Shown piece by piece: positions 1 through 7,346 of a stretch of DNA of 64,000 nt (its first letter is position 1; each line of letters starts with the position of its first letter). Made by a program: the position numbers and the translations under genes. Location: the NCBI GenBank assembly GCA_934718135.1, contig CAKUZW010000008.1, positions 1-64,000 of the forward strand, in the 5' to 3' direction. The DNA comes from an uncultured Candidatus Melainabacteria bacterium. Its GTDB lineage: Bacteria; Cyanobacteriota; Vampirovibrionia; Gastranaerophilales; Gastranaerophilaceae. The notes beneath the pieces were generated by a model. That model made no database searches. It had not been told where the DNA came from and was given only the letters and a program-made list of their open reading frames with translations.

Positions 1-135
1 TCTCAAGATAAGAATTTGGAATTGAAATTGAAACAACTAGATACAGAAGAAAATGCAATCTCAACAGAAATCGAAGCCGTTAAGAAAGTAATTTCTAAAA
101 ACGTTGAATCAAGTTTCAAAACATTCAATGCTTAA
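1..135 (+). CDS. C-terminal end of a coiled-coil protein (partial)
   Basis: Only the last 44 codons lie in the window, open to the left edge and closed by TAA at 133-135. The visible part is rich in Lys, Glu, Leu and Asn, with no Cys or Pro, and reads as a helical coiled-coil tail ending in SSFKTFNA. I do not recognise the family from this fragment and no function can be assigned. A short open frame begins 10 bases after the stop, and a plausible terminator follows at 274-302, so this is probably the distal end of a transcript entering from the left. Confidence 0.6.
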   Translation, partial: SQDKNLELKLKQLDTEENAISTEIEAVKKVISKNVESSFKTFNA

Positions 136-145
136 TACTCACCAT

Positions 146-226
146 ATGGGCATCATGCTACCAATGGCTTTGAGATTTGAAAGACAAATGAATAAGTTGG
201 CTACAAATAAAAAAAATACAAACTAA
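146..226 (+). CDS. Possible 26-residue small protein
   Basis: A short frame of 26 codons plus stop begins 10 bases after the preceding stop codon and ends before the terminator at 274-302. It starts MGIMLPMALRFERQ and ends with a Lys/Asn-rich tail. No convincing Shine-Dalgarno precedes the ATG, so translation could only come from coupling to the upstream gene. It may equally be untranslated 3' sequence. Confidence 0.22.
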   Translation: MGIMLPMALRFERQMNKLATNKKNTN

Positions 227-273
227 ACAAAATTATAAAATAAATTTCCTTTCCCTTTTTCCTATTGATTTTC

Positions 274-302
274 AACGACTCGTAATACAGTCGTTTTTTT
301 TT
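274..302 (+). terminator. Rho-independent terminator
   Basis: The arms AACGACT (274-280) and AGTCGTT (289-295) form a perfect 7-bp stem with an 8-base loop. A run of T follows to 302. It ends the transcript of the partial gene at the left edge. Confidence 0.75.
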
Positions 303-346
303 GAGATAAAGGCTAAAAAATTATATCTCATTGTCTTTATTTTTAT

Positions 347-631
347 TTATAGCTTTTTCAAAATACAATAAGCTACTGCAATAATAATAGATGCAAAGAA
401 TGCACTTAATGTATTAGTCAACTGAAATTGCGGAATTAAATATGCAATCCCATACAGAATTCCAAAGTTTATAACAAGATTAAAGAGTCCAAATGTGAAT
501 AAATTTATCGGAAAAGTTAGAAGCTTAATTATCGGTTTAATAAAGATATTCACAATTGTTAGTGCTGCTGCAACAAGCATAGCAAACCAAAAACTATCAA
601 CTTTTATCCCCGGAAGGTAGCATACGCCCAT
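347..631 (-). CDS. Small four-helix membrane protein, phage holin 4_2 / DUF360-like; start region frameshifted
   Basis: The 94 visible residues are almost wholly hydrophobic, with three to four predicted membrane segments. They follow the pattern of the PF04020 family (YLPGIKVDSFW near the N-terminus, then IKP, LTFP, LFTFGLFNLVIN), which are small membrane proteins of unknown role. The ATG at 631 has no Shine-Dalgarno and the protein lacks the usual first hydrophobic segment. An ATG at 666, with AAGAGG 8 bases upstream, would encode MKKLII..., but it is one base out of frame because of a seven-A tract at 644-650. The gene follows 685-1047 on the same strand by 18 bases and is probably its operon partner. 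Family confidence is moderate. Confidence 0.7.
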   Translation of the reverse strand: MGVCYLPGIKVDSFWFAMLVAAALTIVNIFIKPIIKLLTFPINLFTFGLFNLVINFGILYGIAYLIPQFQLTNTLSAFFASIIIAVAYCILKKL

Positions 632-643
632 AATAATAAAAGC

Positions 644-680
644 AAAAAAATAATAAGTTTTTTCATTATAAATACCTCTT
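644..680 (-). promoter_or_regulatory. Better ribosome site and out-of-frame start, separated from the gene by a poly-A tract
   Basis: On the minus strand AAGAGG, 8 bases and ATG (666-664) make a good translation start. The frame runs MKKLIIF and then leaves the gene frame at a run of seven T (seven A at 644-650 on the plus strand). One extra base in that tract would join the start to the gene at 347-631 and give the usual family N-terminus. Confidence 0.55.
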
Positions 681-684
681 ACTT

Positions 685-1047
685 TTATTTAATTCCTTGA
701 ATACGAATTTGTCCATTCTCGTCTTTGGTAAATTCCATATTAGTATCTTGAACAACAGGAGATGATTTTAGATGATTTGCATTAATATTCATTCTTGTCG
801 GTTTGAAATAAGGACTTTGAGTTTTTCCTTGTTCATAGTCAAGTTGAGCATCTTTTACTTCTCTTTTTTGTTTGTAATTCTCCGGATCATTAACAAAATC
901 AAGAGTTTCTTGTTTTTCAAGTTGATGTTGCATCATCGGGTAAAAATTCATCGTGCCTGCTGTTGGGGTTTGATATATATAATTTGCAAAAGCTCCATTT
1001 GAGGTTAACAAACTCAAGATTGCAATACCTAATAATTTTTTTTTCAT
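685..1047 (-). CDS. Small secreted protein, unknown function
   Basis: This 120-residue protein starts at the ATG at 1047, chosen because GAAGGAG lies 6 bases upstream. A longer in-frame start at 1083 has no such site. Residues 1-22 (MKKKLLGIAILSL then TSNGAFA) are a clear Sec signal peptide with an AFA cleavage site. The mature part is polar and rich in Gln, Asn, Lys and Glu, with no membrane segment and no Cys, so it is probably a soluble periplasmic or secreted protein. I do not recognise the family. The membrane-protein gene at 347-631 follows by 18 bases on the same strand, suggesting a two-gene envelope operon. Confidence 0.75.
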   Translation of the reverse strand: MKKKLLGIAILSLLTSNGAFANYIYQTPTAGTMNFYPMMQHQLEKQETLDFVNDPENYKQKREVKDAQLDYEQGKTQSPYFKPTRMNINANHLKSSPVVQDTNMEFTKDENGQIRIQGIK

Positions 1048-1210
1048 AACAACTCCTTCTTTTTGACACCGATATTTTAGCATAAAAAATAATTATCCTA
1101 TACATTATGGCAATATTTTTTCATATAAATTGATATTTCGCCTAATGAAAACAGGTTTTCTAAACCTTATCATAGAATTGTAAATCCTCAACTCTTCTGA
1201 TTGCTCAACT

Positions 1211-1241
1211 GCCCTCCTTTTATAAAATGGGGGCTTTTTTT
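1211..1241 (+). terminator. Orphan plus-strand terminator
   Basis: GCCCTCCTTTTA pairs with TAAAATGGGGGC (one mismatch and one G-U) and is followed by seven T. No plus-strand gene lies directly upstream, since the left neighbour reads the other way. It therefore ends either a small RNA or read-through from the left. Confidence 0.6.
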
Positions 1242-1253
1242 ATTTTCTTAACA

Positions 1254-1284
1254 TTGTGCATTATTTTTTATATTGTTGTATAAT
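1254..1284 (+). promoter_or_regulatory. Probable sigma-70-type promoter of the PilZ gene
   Basis: TTGTGC (1254-1259) and a perfect TATAAT (1279-1284) are separated by 19 bases. This lies 36 bases before the PilZ start codon, which is itself preceded by GGAAGGA. The -10 is strong and the spacing is long. Confidence 0.5.
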
Positions 1285-1320
1285 TCCAAATATACTAATA
1301 TGTATTAAGGAAGGATAAGT

Positions 1321-1911
1321 ATGAGAGAATTAGTTGTAGAAAATCAGGAAATATTGGTTATCCCGCAAAATTTTAAGTTTGCAAACAGAGGAAAAGTTAC
1401 ATCTGTAAGAGCAGGAGATTTTACTTTAGAACTTGATTTTGAGCCTGATAATATTTTGAAAAATACATATTGTGAATTCTACACCCAAACTCCGCATGGA
1501 AAACTTTATTTCGATTCTTATGCGAAAGAAATCAATGGAAAAACTCTCGTTATCGCAAGTCCTGCAAAACACAAATTTTTACAACGCCGACAATATACTC
1601 GTATCAAATTTATTAATGAATTAGAAATATTTTTAGAAGGTTGTGGTTATAAAATTTCAACCCTTGATATCTCAGCAGGTGGTATGAAGTTTAAAACAGA
1701 TGATAAGATTGATATAGAAGGTTCTTTTGATATCACTATTCCTTTGGCAGGTGATAAAACAGTTTCTTGCAAATTCCAACCGATAAGAATTGAAAAAAGA
1801 AATGAAGGTGGATTTACTGTTTCAGGTCAATTTGTTTATAATTCAGAATATGACAAAATGATGTTGACTCAGTTCTGTGCAAAACGTAGTGTTGAAATTA
1901 AGAATAAGTAG
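1321..1911 (+). CDS. PilZ-domain protein (putative c-di-GMP receptor)
   Basis: This 196-residue cytoplasmic protein has an N-terminal beta-rich half (about 1-85) of the YcgR/flagellar-brake kind and a C-terminal PilZ domain (about 86-190). The two c-di-GMP signatures are visible: RRxxxR within QRRQYTR at 88-94, and DxSxxG as DISAGG at 116-121. In known members these bind a c-di-GMP dimer and alter motility, polysaccharide or pilus output. The ATG follows GGAAGGA closely. The PLP decarboxylase gene begins 12 bases downstream, so the two are probably co-transcribed from the promoter at 1254-1284. No flagellar or cyclase gene is nearby to name the target. Confidence 0.85.
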   Translation: MRELVVENQEILVIPQNFKFANRGKVTSVRAGDFTLELDFEPDNILKNTYCEFYTQTPHGKLYFDSYAKEINGKTLVIASPAKHKFLQRRQYTRIKFINELEIFLEGCGYKISTLDISAGGMKFKTDDKIDIEGSFDITIPLAGDKTVSCKFQPIRIEKRNEGGFTVSGQFVYNSEYDKMMLTQFCAKRSVEIKNK

Positions 1912-1923
1912 GATAGTAAATAA

Positions 1924-2961
1924 ATGAGTTTAGTTAAATTATTAGAATCTAAATCAGATAAGACTCTATATACAACACCATCTCATGGACAAAAGTTTTT
2001 CCTTTATGAACCATTGAGGGAAATGTATAAGCGTGACATTTCTGAAACTGAGTGTTTTAACCCGCAAGAAGCACTAAAACAAGCTCAACTCAGAGCAAGA
2101 ACCATTTATCATACTTATTCTACAACATATTTAACTAACGGTTCAACCAGCGGAATTATTGCGGCTGTTTTATCTTGTACTCAAGTTGGTGATAAAGTAT
2201 TAATTGCATCTAATTCTCATCCATGTCATTTCAACGCGGTGAGGTTAGCCGGAGCTAGAGCTTTAACTTACGATTTAGAAATAGATAAAGAATGGGGCGT
2301 CCCGTTAGAAACTAAGCCCGAAGTTATTGATTACTTTTTGAGTCGATATAATATCAGAACCGTAATAATTACATCCCCAACTTATGAGGGTATAATTTCC
2401 GATATTGAAGAAATTAAAAATGTATGTGAAAAATATAATGCATTTTTAATTGTAGATGAAGCTCATGGGGCTTTATATCCATTTTCAGATAAATTGCCAC
2501 TATCTGCCGTTAATGTTGCCGATTTTACAGTTCAATCATTACACAAAACAGCAGGTGGTTTAAATCCGACAGCATTATTGCATTGTAATTGCGGAATAGA
2601 TGTTCAACCGGCACTTGATATGTTTATGACAACATCTCCATCTTATCCGTTACTTGCATCAATTGAAAATAATATTGAATATTTGAACTCTAGAGAAGGG
2701 CGAAAAGAAATTGACCATTTAATTACACGTCTTGATAAAATGAGAGTTAAATGTAGAGGTTGTGAATTTTTTGGAGATGATCCGACTAAGATTCTAATCA
2801 AAATTTCGGGAATTTCCGGATACGAATTGTCTGAAATGTTATATCGAGATTTTGATATTGAAGACGAAAAAACAAATGACAAATCAACAATGCTACTTTG
2901 TGGTATAGGTACAGATAATCGTAAAATCGACAAGCTTCAGCATGTTTTATCTAAATTGTAA
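1924..2961 (+). CDS. Orn/Lys/Arg decarboxylase family PLP enzyme (short form)
   Basis: This is a fold-type I PLP enzyme of the Orn/Lys/Arg decarboxylase group. The cofactor motifs are visible: TNGSTSG at 71-77, DEAHGA at 178-183, and the Schiff-base lysine in SLHKTAGG (K208). Family members make agmatine, cadaverine or putrescine for polyamine synthesis; the substrate cannot be read from sequence. At 345 residues it is much shorter than the roughly 480-residue SpeA-like enzymes and keeps the PLP domain with only a small C-terminal part. It follows the PilZ gene by 12 bases and ends at a perfect palindromic terminator. speD (36586) and mtnP (20978) are also in this window, which fits a polyamine role. 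Confidence 0.82.
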   Translation: MSLVKLLESKSDKTLYTTPSHGQKFFLYEPLREMYKRDISETECFNPQEALKQAQLRARTIYHTYSTTYLTNGSTSGIIAAVLSCTQVGDKVLIASNSHPCHFNAVRLAGARALTYDLEIDKEWGVPLETKPEVIDYFLSRYNIRTVIITSPTYEGIISDIEEIKNVCEKYNAFLIVDEAHGALYPFSDKLPLSAVNVADFTVQSLHKTAGGLNPTALLHCNCGIDVQPALDMFMTTSPSYPLLASIENNIEYLNSREGRKEIDHLITRLDKMRVKCRGCEFFGDDPTKILIKISGISGYELSEMLYRDFDIEDEKTNDKSTMLLCGIGTDNRKIDKLQHVLSKL

Positions 2962-2966
2962 ATTTT

Positions 2967-2996
2967 AAAAGAGGTCTTATATATAAGACCTCTTTT
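2967..2996. terminator. Bidirectional palindromic terminator
   Basis: A perfect 30-base palindrome (arms 2967-2981 and 2982-2996, core GAGGTCTTATA) begins with A4 and ends with T5. It lies between convergent genes and can serve both. Confidence 0.85.
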
Positions 2997-3013
2997 TGTT
3001 TAGTATTCCGAAA

Positions 3014-3394
3014 CTAAAGTTGTCGTGTTTCTGAATTGGCTTGAGTTAATGTTGGCCAAAAATCATGACCTTCTTTTCTAGAAGAGATTGTCATAGTTTT
3101 TGCATTAACAACTTTGTCAACGTTAGCATCTCCGAAAGCTTGAATATTATTAGGCTTAAGCCCAAATTGAATAAAACTTGATTCTGGATAGTGTCCATTC
3201 ATTACAATTGACATTTTTTGATTTGAATCTCTAACAATAGTATGATTTGTTTTTGGATTAAATAGATATGTTAGTTTTCCTTTTACTAACTTTTGAACTG
3301 GTGCTTCTTCAACAATATTCGACGTTTGCTGGCAAAATCGTGTCACTGGTTTTTTGATAAAAGTTGACAGAACTTTAATAGATAATAATCCCAT
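3014..3394 (-). CDS. Hypothetical protein
   Basis: This 126-residue protein starts at an ATG with AAGGAG 6 bases upstream. It has no signal peptide or membrane segment, although residues 1-20 are mildly amphipathic (MGLLSIKVLSTFIKKP). The rest is polar with one Cys near position 21. I do not recognise the family. It converges on the PLP decarboxylase gene and shares the terminator at 2967-2996. It has no operon partner on its own strand, so context gives no clue to function. Confidence 0.6.
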   Translation of the reverse strand: MGLLSIKVLSTFIKKPVTRFCQQTSNIVEEAPVQKLVKGKLTYLFNPKTNHTIVRDSNQKMSIVMNGHYPESSFIQFGLKPNNIQAFGDANVDKVVNAKTMTISSRKEGHDFWPTLTQANSETRQL

Positions 3395-3503
3395 ATTTAA
3401 TCTCCTTTATTTATCCCCAATTATATAAAGTTTTCTTTTAATGAAAAATTGCTAAATAAAAAATGTTACGTAATTTTTCTTTACAAAAGATTAAATTATA
3501 GGC

Positions 3504-3531
3504 TTGAAAAATAAGGAAAATGCGTTATAAT
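3504..3531 (+). promoter_or_regulatory. Strong sigma-70-type promoter for a small RNA
   Basis: TTGAAA (3504-3509), 16 bases, then a perfect TATAAT (3526-3531). Transcription would begin near 3538, directly before the structured RNA ending at 3620. Confidence 0.75.
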
Positions 3532-3538
3532 GAAAATA

Positions 3539-3620
3539 CAGGGTGGTAGTTTCCTAAGCTACCAAAAGCCTTGTAGAGGTCTTAAATGGTTCTTACTTTG
3601 TTAAGTGAGAGCCATTTTTT
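3539..3620 (+). ncRNA. Candidate small RNA, about 82 nt, family unknown
   Basis: A strong promoter (3504-3531) leads directly into a short structured segment. A hairpin with stem TGGTAG/CTACCA (3544-3549 with 3559-3564) comes first, then a single-stranded stretch containing GAGGTCTTAAAT (3576-3587). A 12-bp terminator stem (3587-3598 with 3603-3614, some G-U pairs) and six T end it. A 26-codon frame beginning at the ATG at 3586, with AGAGG just upstream, runs through the terminator and is probably fortuitous, though a leader peptide is possible. It does not match tmRNA, SRP RNA, 6S RNA or any riboswitch I know. Confidence 0.5.
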
Positions 3621-3659
3621 AATGTTACTAAAATCAATAGAATTAAAAATAATGTCAAA

Positions 3660-3770
3660 TTGAATTTATCCATATTTGACCCCCTTTCTAGTCGGGAACT
3701 AGCCCGAGGTCTTAAATAATATTGTCGGCTTTGTTTCCTTTCGAATGGCTTTTTTTACCCTGTTTTCAAT
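3660..3770 (+). other. Second structured intergenic element sharing a 12-mer with the small RNA
   Basis: This lies in the 500-base gene-free stretch 3395-3894. It holds a hairpin around CTAGTCGGGAACTAG, then the same GAGGTCTTAAAT (3706-3717) found in the small RNA 130 bases earlier, then a seven-T run near 3750. No clean terminator stem pairs with the T run. It may be a diverged duplicate of the RNA at 3539-3620. The rest of the gap (3770-3894) is AT-rich and shows nothing else clear. Confidence 0.3.
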
Positions 3771-3894
3771 GTTCAAGTAAATTTATTATATAACAAAATA
3801 CATTTCCTTCTATTAGAGCTATAAAAACACAAGATTTTTATCAATTGACATGAGTTATTTTTATATTATCATCCAATCAAAAAGGAGATTTTAT

Positions 3895-4530
3895 ATGAAA
3901 AAATTATTGATGACCTTGTTGATTTTAGGGTTAACTTCGTCAAATGTTTTTGCTTATGACTATATTAAAGAGACTCAATCTGTTTACTTTAATCCTGCAA
4001 ATTCTTCTTGGAGTTTGACAAAACAATCTGATAGTGATTTGCAATTGAAAAACAAGAGTTATATCGGCTCAGGAGGCTTTCAGGAATATTATTTTGATAA
4101 TGGCGAATTAGCTATTGGTCCTGAAACTAATGTTTCTTTTGTCGAAAAAGGTGAATTATTTGGTATAAATATTCAAGATTTGAAGTTTTACAAATATAAA
4201 TATCAAGATGGCAAATTTATCAAAAAAGAATTGAACAAGGAGTCTGTTACAAAACTCTTTCCGGATTATAAAATTGTAAAAATTTCAAAATTTAGAAATA
4301 ATGAAATTACTTTGTATAAAAAGCCTTTTCATAAGAAAAAAGTATTGTTGTTAAATGACACAGATTCTTCTTTTTATAAATACAATTATGAACCAAAATC
4401 AGTTTGCAAAGATTCAATGAAGCCGTTCATAAAAATTTCACATTCAGGAAAAATCGTATTTTCTCATTATGGTGATGATACTGTAGAGTCTCCTGCTTTA
4501 AAAATTTATGTTAAAAACAAACTTAAATAA
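3895..4530 (+). CDS. Secreted protein, unknown function
   Basis: The ATG at 3895 is chosen over an upstream frame start at 3850 because AAGGAG lies just before it and because it gives a textbook signal peptide (MKKLLMTLLILGL then TSSNVFA). The mature part, about 190 residues, is rich in Lys, Tyr, Phe and Asp. It has several KFYKYKY-like stretches that suggest a beta-rich soluble fold, and no membrane helix. Two short repeats of the type F-Y-K-Y-x-Y occur near mature residues 80 and 140. I do not recognise the family. It is monocistronic, with its own promoter region and the symporter promoter just downstream. Confidence 0.7.
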   Translation: MKKLLMTLLILGLTSSNVFAYDYIKETQSVYFNPANSSWSLTKQSDSDLQLKNKSYIGSGGFQEYYFDNGELAIGPETNVSFVEKGELFGINIQDLKFYKYKYQDGKFIKKELNKESVTKLFPDYKIVKISKFRNNEITLYKKPFHKKKVLLLNDTDSSFYKYNYEPKSVCKDSMKPFIKISHSGKIVFSHYGDDTVESPALKIYVKNKLK

Positions 4531-4565
4531 ATTTCCTATTAATATACCAAATTTTTATAATACAT

Positions 4566-4594
4566 TTGATATTTTTAAATAAAGGTTGTATAAT
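4566..4594 (+). promoter_or_regulatory. Sigma-70-type promoter of the symporter gene
   Basis: TTGATA (4566-4571) and TATAAT (4589-4594) are separated by an ideal 17 bases. They lie 45 bases before the symporter start codon. Confidence 0.75.
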
Positions 4595-4639
4595 AGGCTA
4601 GTCATATAGATTATAGTAGAAGTAAGAGGATAGATTAAA

Positions 4640-5962
4640 ATGAAGCTTCACATGCAAATCCTTATCGCATTAGGTTTGGGAATTAAGCGTAACTGGCATA
4701 TCTTTTTCGGGATTATTGCCGGTATTTTGGTTGGAATTTTTCTTTACGCACATCCAAATGATTTAGTTGCGAATATTTTGACATTTGTTGGTCAAATGTT
4801 TATCAGATTGATTCAAATGGTTGTTATTCCACTTGTTGTATCAGCTATTATTATTGGGATTACAAGTGTTGGAGATAACAAACAGCTTGGAAAATTCGGA
4901 ACAAAAATGGTTTTATATTATGGAATATTAACAACCATTGCAGTTGCGATAGGTGGTGCGTTAGCATTAATTATAAAACCGGGTGCGGGTGCAGCTCATT
5001 ATATTTCATCTAATATTGCATCAGGAGTCCAAGCTTCCGTTGCAACTGCTATGCAACAGCAACAAGGAAATATTTTGAATTTATTCTTAGGCTTTATTCC
5101 GAGTAATCCGGTTGAAGCTTTTGCAACCGGCAATATGGTGCCTATTATTTTATTTGTTGTATTGTTTGCGTTGGCATTGGCTAAGGTTGGTGATGTAAAC
5201 AGACCAATTGTTTCATTCTTTGAATCTGTATTTGCAGCAACAATGAAAATTACTGATTGGATTATGTTATTTGCAGCTCCTGGTGTTTTCGCACTTACGG
5301 CAAGTGCTGTTTCAAGTTTTGGCGTTGATATCTTTGCAACAATTTCAAAATACTTACTTATTTTAATGGTTGGTTTCGGTATTCAAATGTTTATTGTTTA
5401 TCCAATTTTCTTGAAATGTTTTTCAAAAGTATCTGCCCCAATGTTGTTCTCTGCAATTGCAGAAGCTGTAATGGTAGCTTTCGGTACAGCAAGTTCTTCT
5501 GCAACTTTGCCATTGACTATTGCGTGTTGCGAGAAGAGAGGCATTTCTCACAAGATTTCAAGTTTTGTTCTTCCTCTTGGTGCAACTTTGAACTTTGACG
5601 GTACAGCTCTTTTGCAAATGGTTGCGGTTATTTTCTTGGCTCAAGCTTACCAAGTACACTTAACTCCATTTTTGATTGTTCAAATTGCTATTTTAGCTAT
5701 TATTGCATCAAGTACTTGTGCAGGAATTCCGGGAGGCGGCTTGATTACAATCGCACTTATCTTGAATGGTATGGGATTGAGTCCGGAACAACTTGTTGCA
5801 GGATTCGCTTTCTTATTCACAATAGAAAGAATTACAGATATGTTCAGAACGACTTTGAATGTCACATCTGATGCTGTTGTTGCTGCTACTATTGCGGATA
5901 ATGAAAATGAAATCAATTATGACTTGTTAAATAATCCTGCGGCTTATGAAGATATTGCATAA
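4640..5962 (+). CDS. Dicarboxylate/amino acid:cation symporter (DAACS family)
   Basis: This 440-residue inner-membrane transporter has about eight hydrophobic segments plus the two re-entrant loops typical of GltP/DctA proteins. Diagnostic pieces are visible: the serine-rich hairpin ASSSATLP, the NFDGTALLQ segment corresponding to NMDGT, and the second hairpin STCAGIPGGGL. It imports C4-dicarboxylates, glutamate or aspartate with Na+ or H+. The NFDGT variant and the lack of a clear selectivity arginine leave the substrate open. The gene has a good private promoter and is closed by a palindromic terminator, so it is monocistronic. Confidence 0.9.
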   Translation: MKLHMQILIALGLGIKRNWHIFFGIIAGILVGIFLYAHPNDLVANILTFVGQMFIRLIQMVVIPLVVSAIIIGITSVGDNKQLGKFGTKMVLYYGILTTIAVAIGGALALIIKPGAGAAHYISSNIASGVQASVATAMQQQQGNILNLFLGFIPSNPVEAFATGNMVPIILFVVLFALALAKVGDVNRPIVSFFESVFAATMKITDWIMLFAAPGVFALTASAVSSFGVDIFATISKYLLILMVGFGIQMFIVYPIFLKCFSKVSAPMLFSAIAEAVMVAFGTASSSATLPLTIACCEKRGISHKISSFVLPLGATLNFDGTALLQMVAVIFLAQAYQVHLTPFLIVQIAILAIIASSTCAGIPGGGLITIALILNGMGLSPEQLVAGFAFLFTIERITDMFRTTLNVTSDAVVAATIADNENEINYDLLNNPAAYEDIA

Positions 5963-5985
5963 TTGAAAATTTGGTTAGTATTTTT

Positions 5986-6020
5986 AATGGCGGTCTTGAA
6001 ATTTTCAAGACCGCCATTTT
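5986..6020. terminator. Bidirectional terminator between symporter and coaX
   Basis: A 15-bp perfect stem (5986-6000 with 6004-6018, core GGCGGTCTTGAA) has a 3-base loop, with T on one side and A on the other. It serves both convergent genes. Confidence 0.85.
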
Positions 6021-6036
6021 GTTTATTAAAAACTTA

Positions 6037-6813
6037 TTATTTAATCGCCAAATTAACATTCGAAGTATTCATTTTATAAATATATTTTAAACCTTCAAGG
6101 GTCAATGTCGGATTTACATCATCAAATGGACGGTTTAAATAGTTTGCAATCAAACCGCAGTATCCGCCTGTTGCAACAACAGTTGCTTTTTCGCCTAATT
6201 CTTGTTCGCATTGATTAACCAATCCGTCAACCATACAGGCAGTTCCTCTGATTACTCCCGAAAGGATTGCGTCTGTTGTATTGTGTCCGATTGCGTTTTT
6301 TGAAATTGAAACATCAATTTTCGGAAGCTTCGATGTTGCATTTTTTAAACATTTCATTTGAGTATTTATCCCCGGAGCGATAACGCCACCTAAAAACTCT
6401 CTGTTTGAATTTATAATATCAAAAGATGTTGCGGTGCCAAAATCAATTACGATAACAGCTCCTTTATATAGATTAGCCGCAGCAACAGCATTTGCTAATC
6501 TGTCTGCTCCAACTTCTCTGGGGTTGTCTGTCTTAACTTTTATTCCTAAATTGATATCTGATGCCACAAATACTGATTTTATTCTGAAAACGTTATCTAC
6601 AGCCCGTTTAAATTTAATATTAAGCTCTTCAACAACAGATGCAATAACACATCCGTCAATTGAATAGTCTTTAAATAATGATTTTAAAAGAATTTCATAT
6701 TCTTCACCTGACAAATCCTTGTCAGATGCAAGTCTGAATTCGTTTATATATCTGCCTTTTTCAAATAATCCAAGGGTAATATTTGTATTTCCGATATCTG
6801 CTGTTAATAACAT
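6037..6813 (-). CDS. coaX: Type III pantothenate kinase
   Basis: It phosphorylates pantothenate with ATP, the first step of coenzyme A synthesis, in the cytoplasm. The 258 residues show the ASKHA-fold signatures of CoaX: DIGNTN at the N-terminus (phosphate loop), NPREVGADRLAN in the middle, IDFGTATSFD (second phosphate motif with the catalytic region), GGVIAPGI, and VATGG near the C-terminus. The length is normal for the family. It is monocistronic and converges on the symporter. The ATG at 6813 gives the expected start at the first beta strand. Confidence 0.95.
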   Translation of the reverse strand: MLLTADIGNTNITLGLFEKGRYINEFRLASDKDLSGEEYEILLKSLFKDYSIDGCVIASVVEELNIKFKRAVDNVFRIKSVFVASDINLGIKVKTDNPREVGADRLANAVAAANLYKGAVIVIDFGTATSFDIINSNREFLGGVIAPGINTQMKCLKNATSKLPKIDVSISKNAIGHNTTDAILSGVIRGTACMVDGLVNQCEQELGEKATVVATGGYCGLIANYLNRPFDDVNPTLTLEGLKYIYKMNTSNVNLAIK

Positions 6814-6887
6814 AATAAACTTGTCCTCACATATCTGAGAACAAGTCTATTACAAACATAGTTTTTATGCAAAATTTTGTTTTATTA

Positions 6888-7109
6888 TTAGTAGTTGGTA
6901 CCACCTAATGTATGGGAGTTAGATGCTGCAAAGCCATACCCAAAAGCAGAACCGGTATATTGTGCAGGTGCGTGTCCTGAAGCGACTTGACCATTGTTGC
7001 CAAATAACAATTTTTTCAAGTCCCGAACTTCTTTTGTTCCAAAACCTGTTAAATATGTACTAGCTTTTTTATATCCGTTGCCGATAGCATCAATTGCACC
7101 GTTGCCCAT
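6888..7109 (-). CDS. Small Gly/Ala-rich protein, unknown function
   Basis: A 73-residue protein with a very strong ribosome site (GGAGGA 7 bases before the ATG). The N-terminal half is charged and probably helical. The C-terminal half is rich in Gly, Ala, Ser, Asn and Tyr (GSAFGYGFAASNSH) and looks disordered. There is no signal peptide, membrane helix or Cys. I do not recognise it. It stands alone between coaX and tuf. Its strong translation signal suggests a real, possibly abundant small protein. Confidence 0.65.
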   Translation of the reverse strand: MGNGAIDAIGNGYKKASTYLTGFGTKEVRDLKKLLFGNNGQVASGHAPAQYTGSAFGYGFAASNSHTLGGTNY

Positions 7110-7251
7110 GATTTCATCCTCCGAATTTCATAATCTCGCTTTCTTATATAAAGTTTTTTTTAATGAAGGAATTGCTTAAAATCAAAAATTTTGTTACATT
7201 TTGTAATATTTATTTCTTTTTCTAAAAATGTTTCAATTTATCATTATAACC

Positions 7252-7279
7252 TTGACAAAAATTTATGAGCTGTTAGAAT
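7252..7279 (+). promoter_or_regulatory. Promoter of tuf
   Basis: A perfect TTGACA (7252-7257), 16 bases, then TAGAAT (7274-7279). It lies about 68 bases before the tuf ATG, which has GAAGGAGA upstream. It is among the strongest promoter matches in the window. Confidence 0.75.
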
Positions 7280-7346
7280 TAAAAGTATCGTAGAATACTA
7301 AATAAATAGTAGTATATAGTAGACAGAAAAGAAGGAGATTAATCTC

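Noticed and set aside
772..1002. Open frame on the plus strand opposite the secreted protein gene
   Set aside because: It is antisense to a gene with a clear ribosome site and signal peptide, and its own composition is a Phe/Ile/Leu-rich shadow without a ribosome site.
3539..3550. AGGGTGG resembling the T-box antiterminator motif
   Set aside because: It is only a few bases after the transcription start. There is no specifier stem before it, and no synthetase or amino-acid gene directly follows.
3660..3770. Minus strand resembles a GEMM-I c-di-GMP riboswitch (CAGGGTAAA, CATTCGAAAGG, ACAAAGCC)
   Set aside because: The similar words are there in order, but the first paired stem does not close around the GAAA loop and no gene follows in the right direction, so the match is probably fortuitous.
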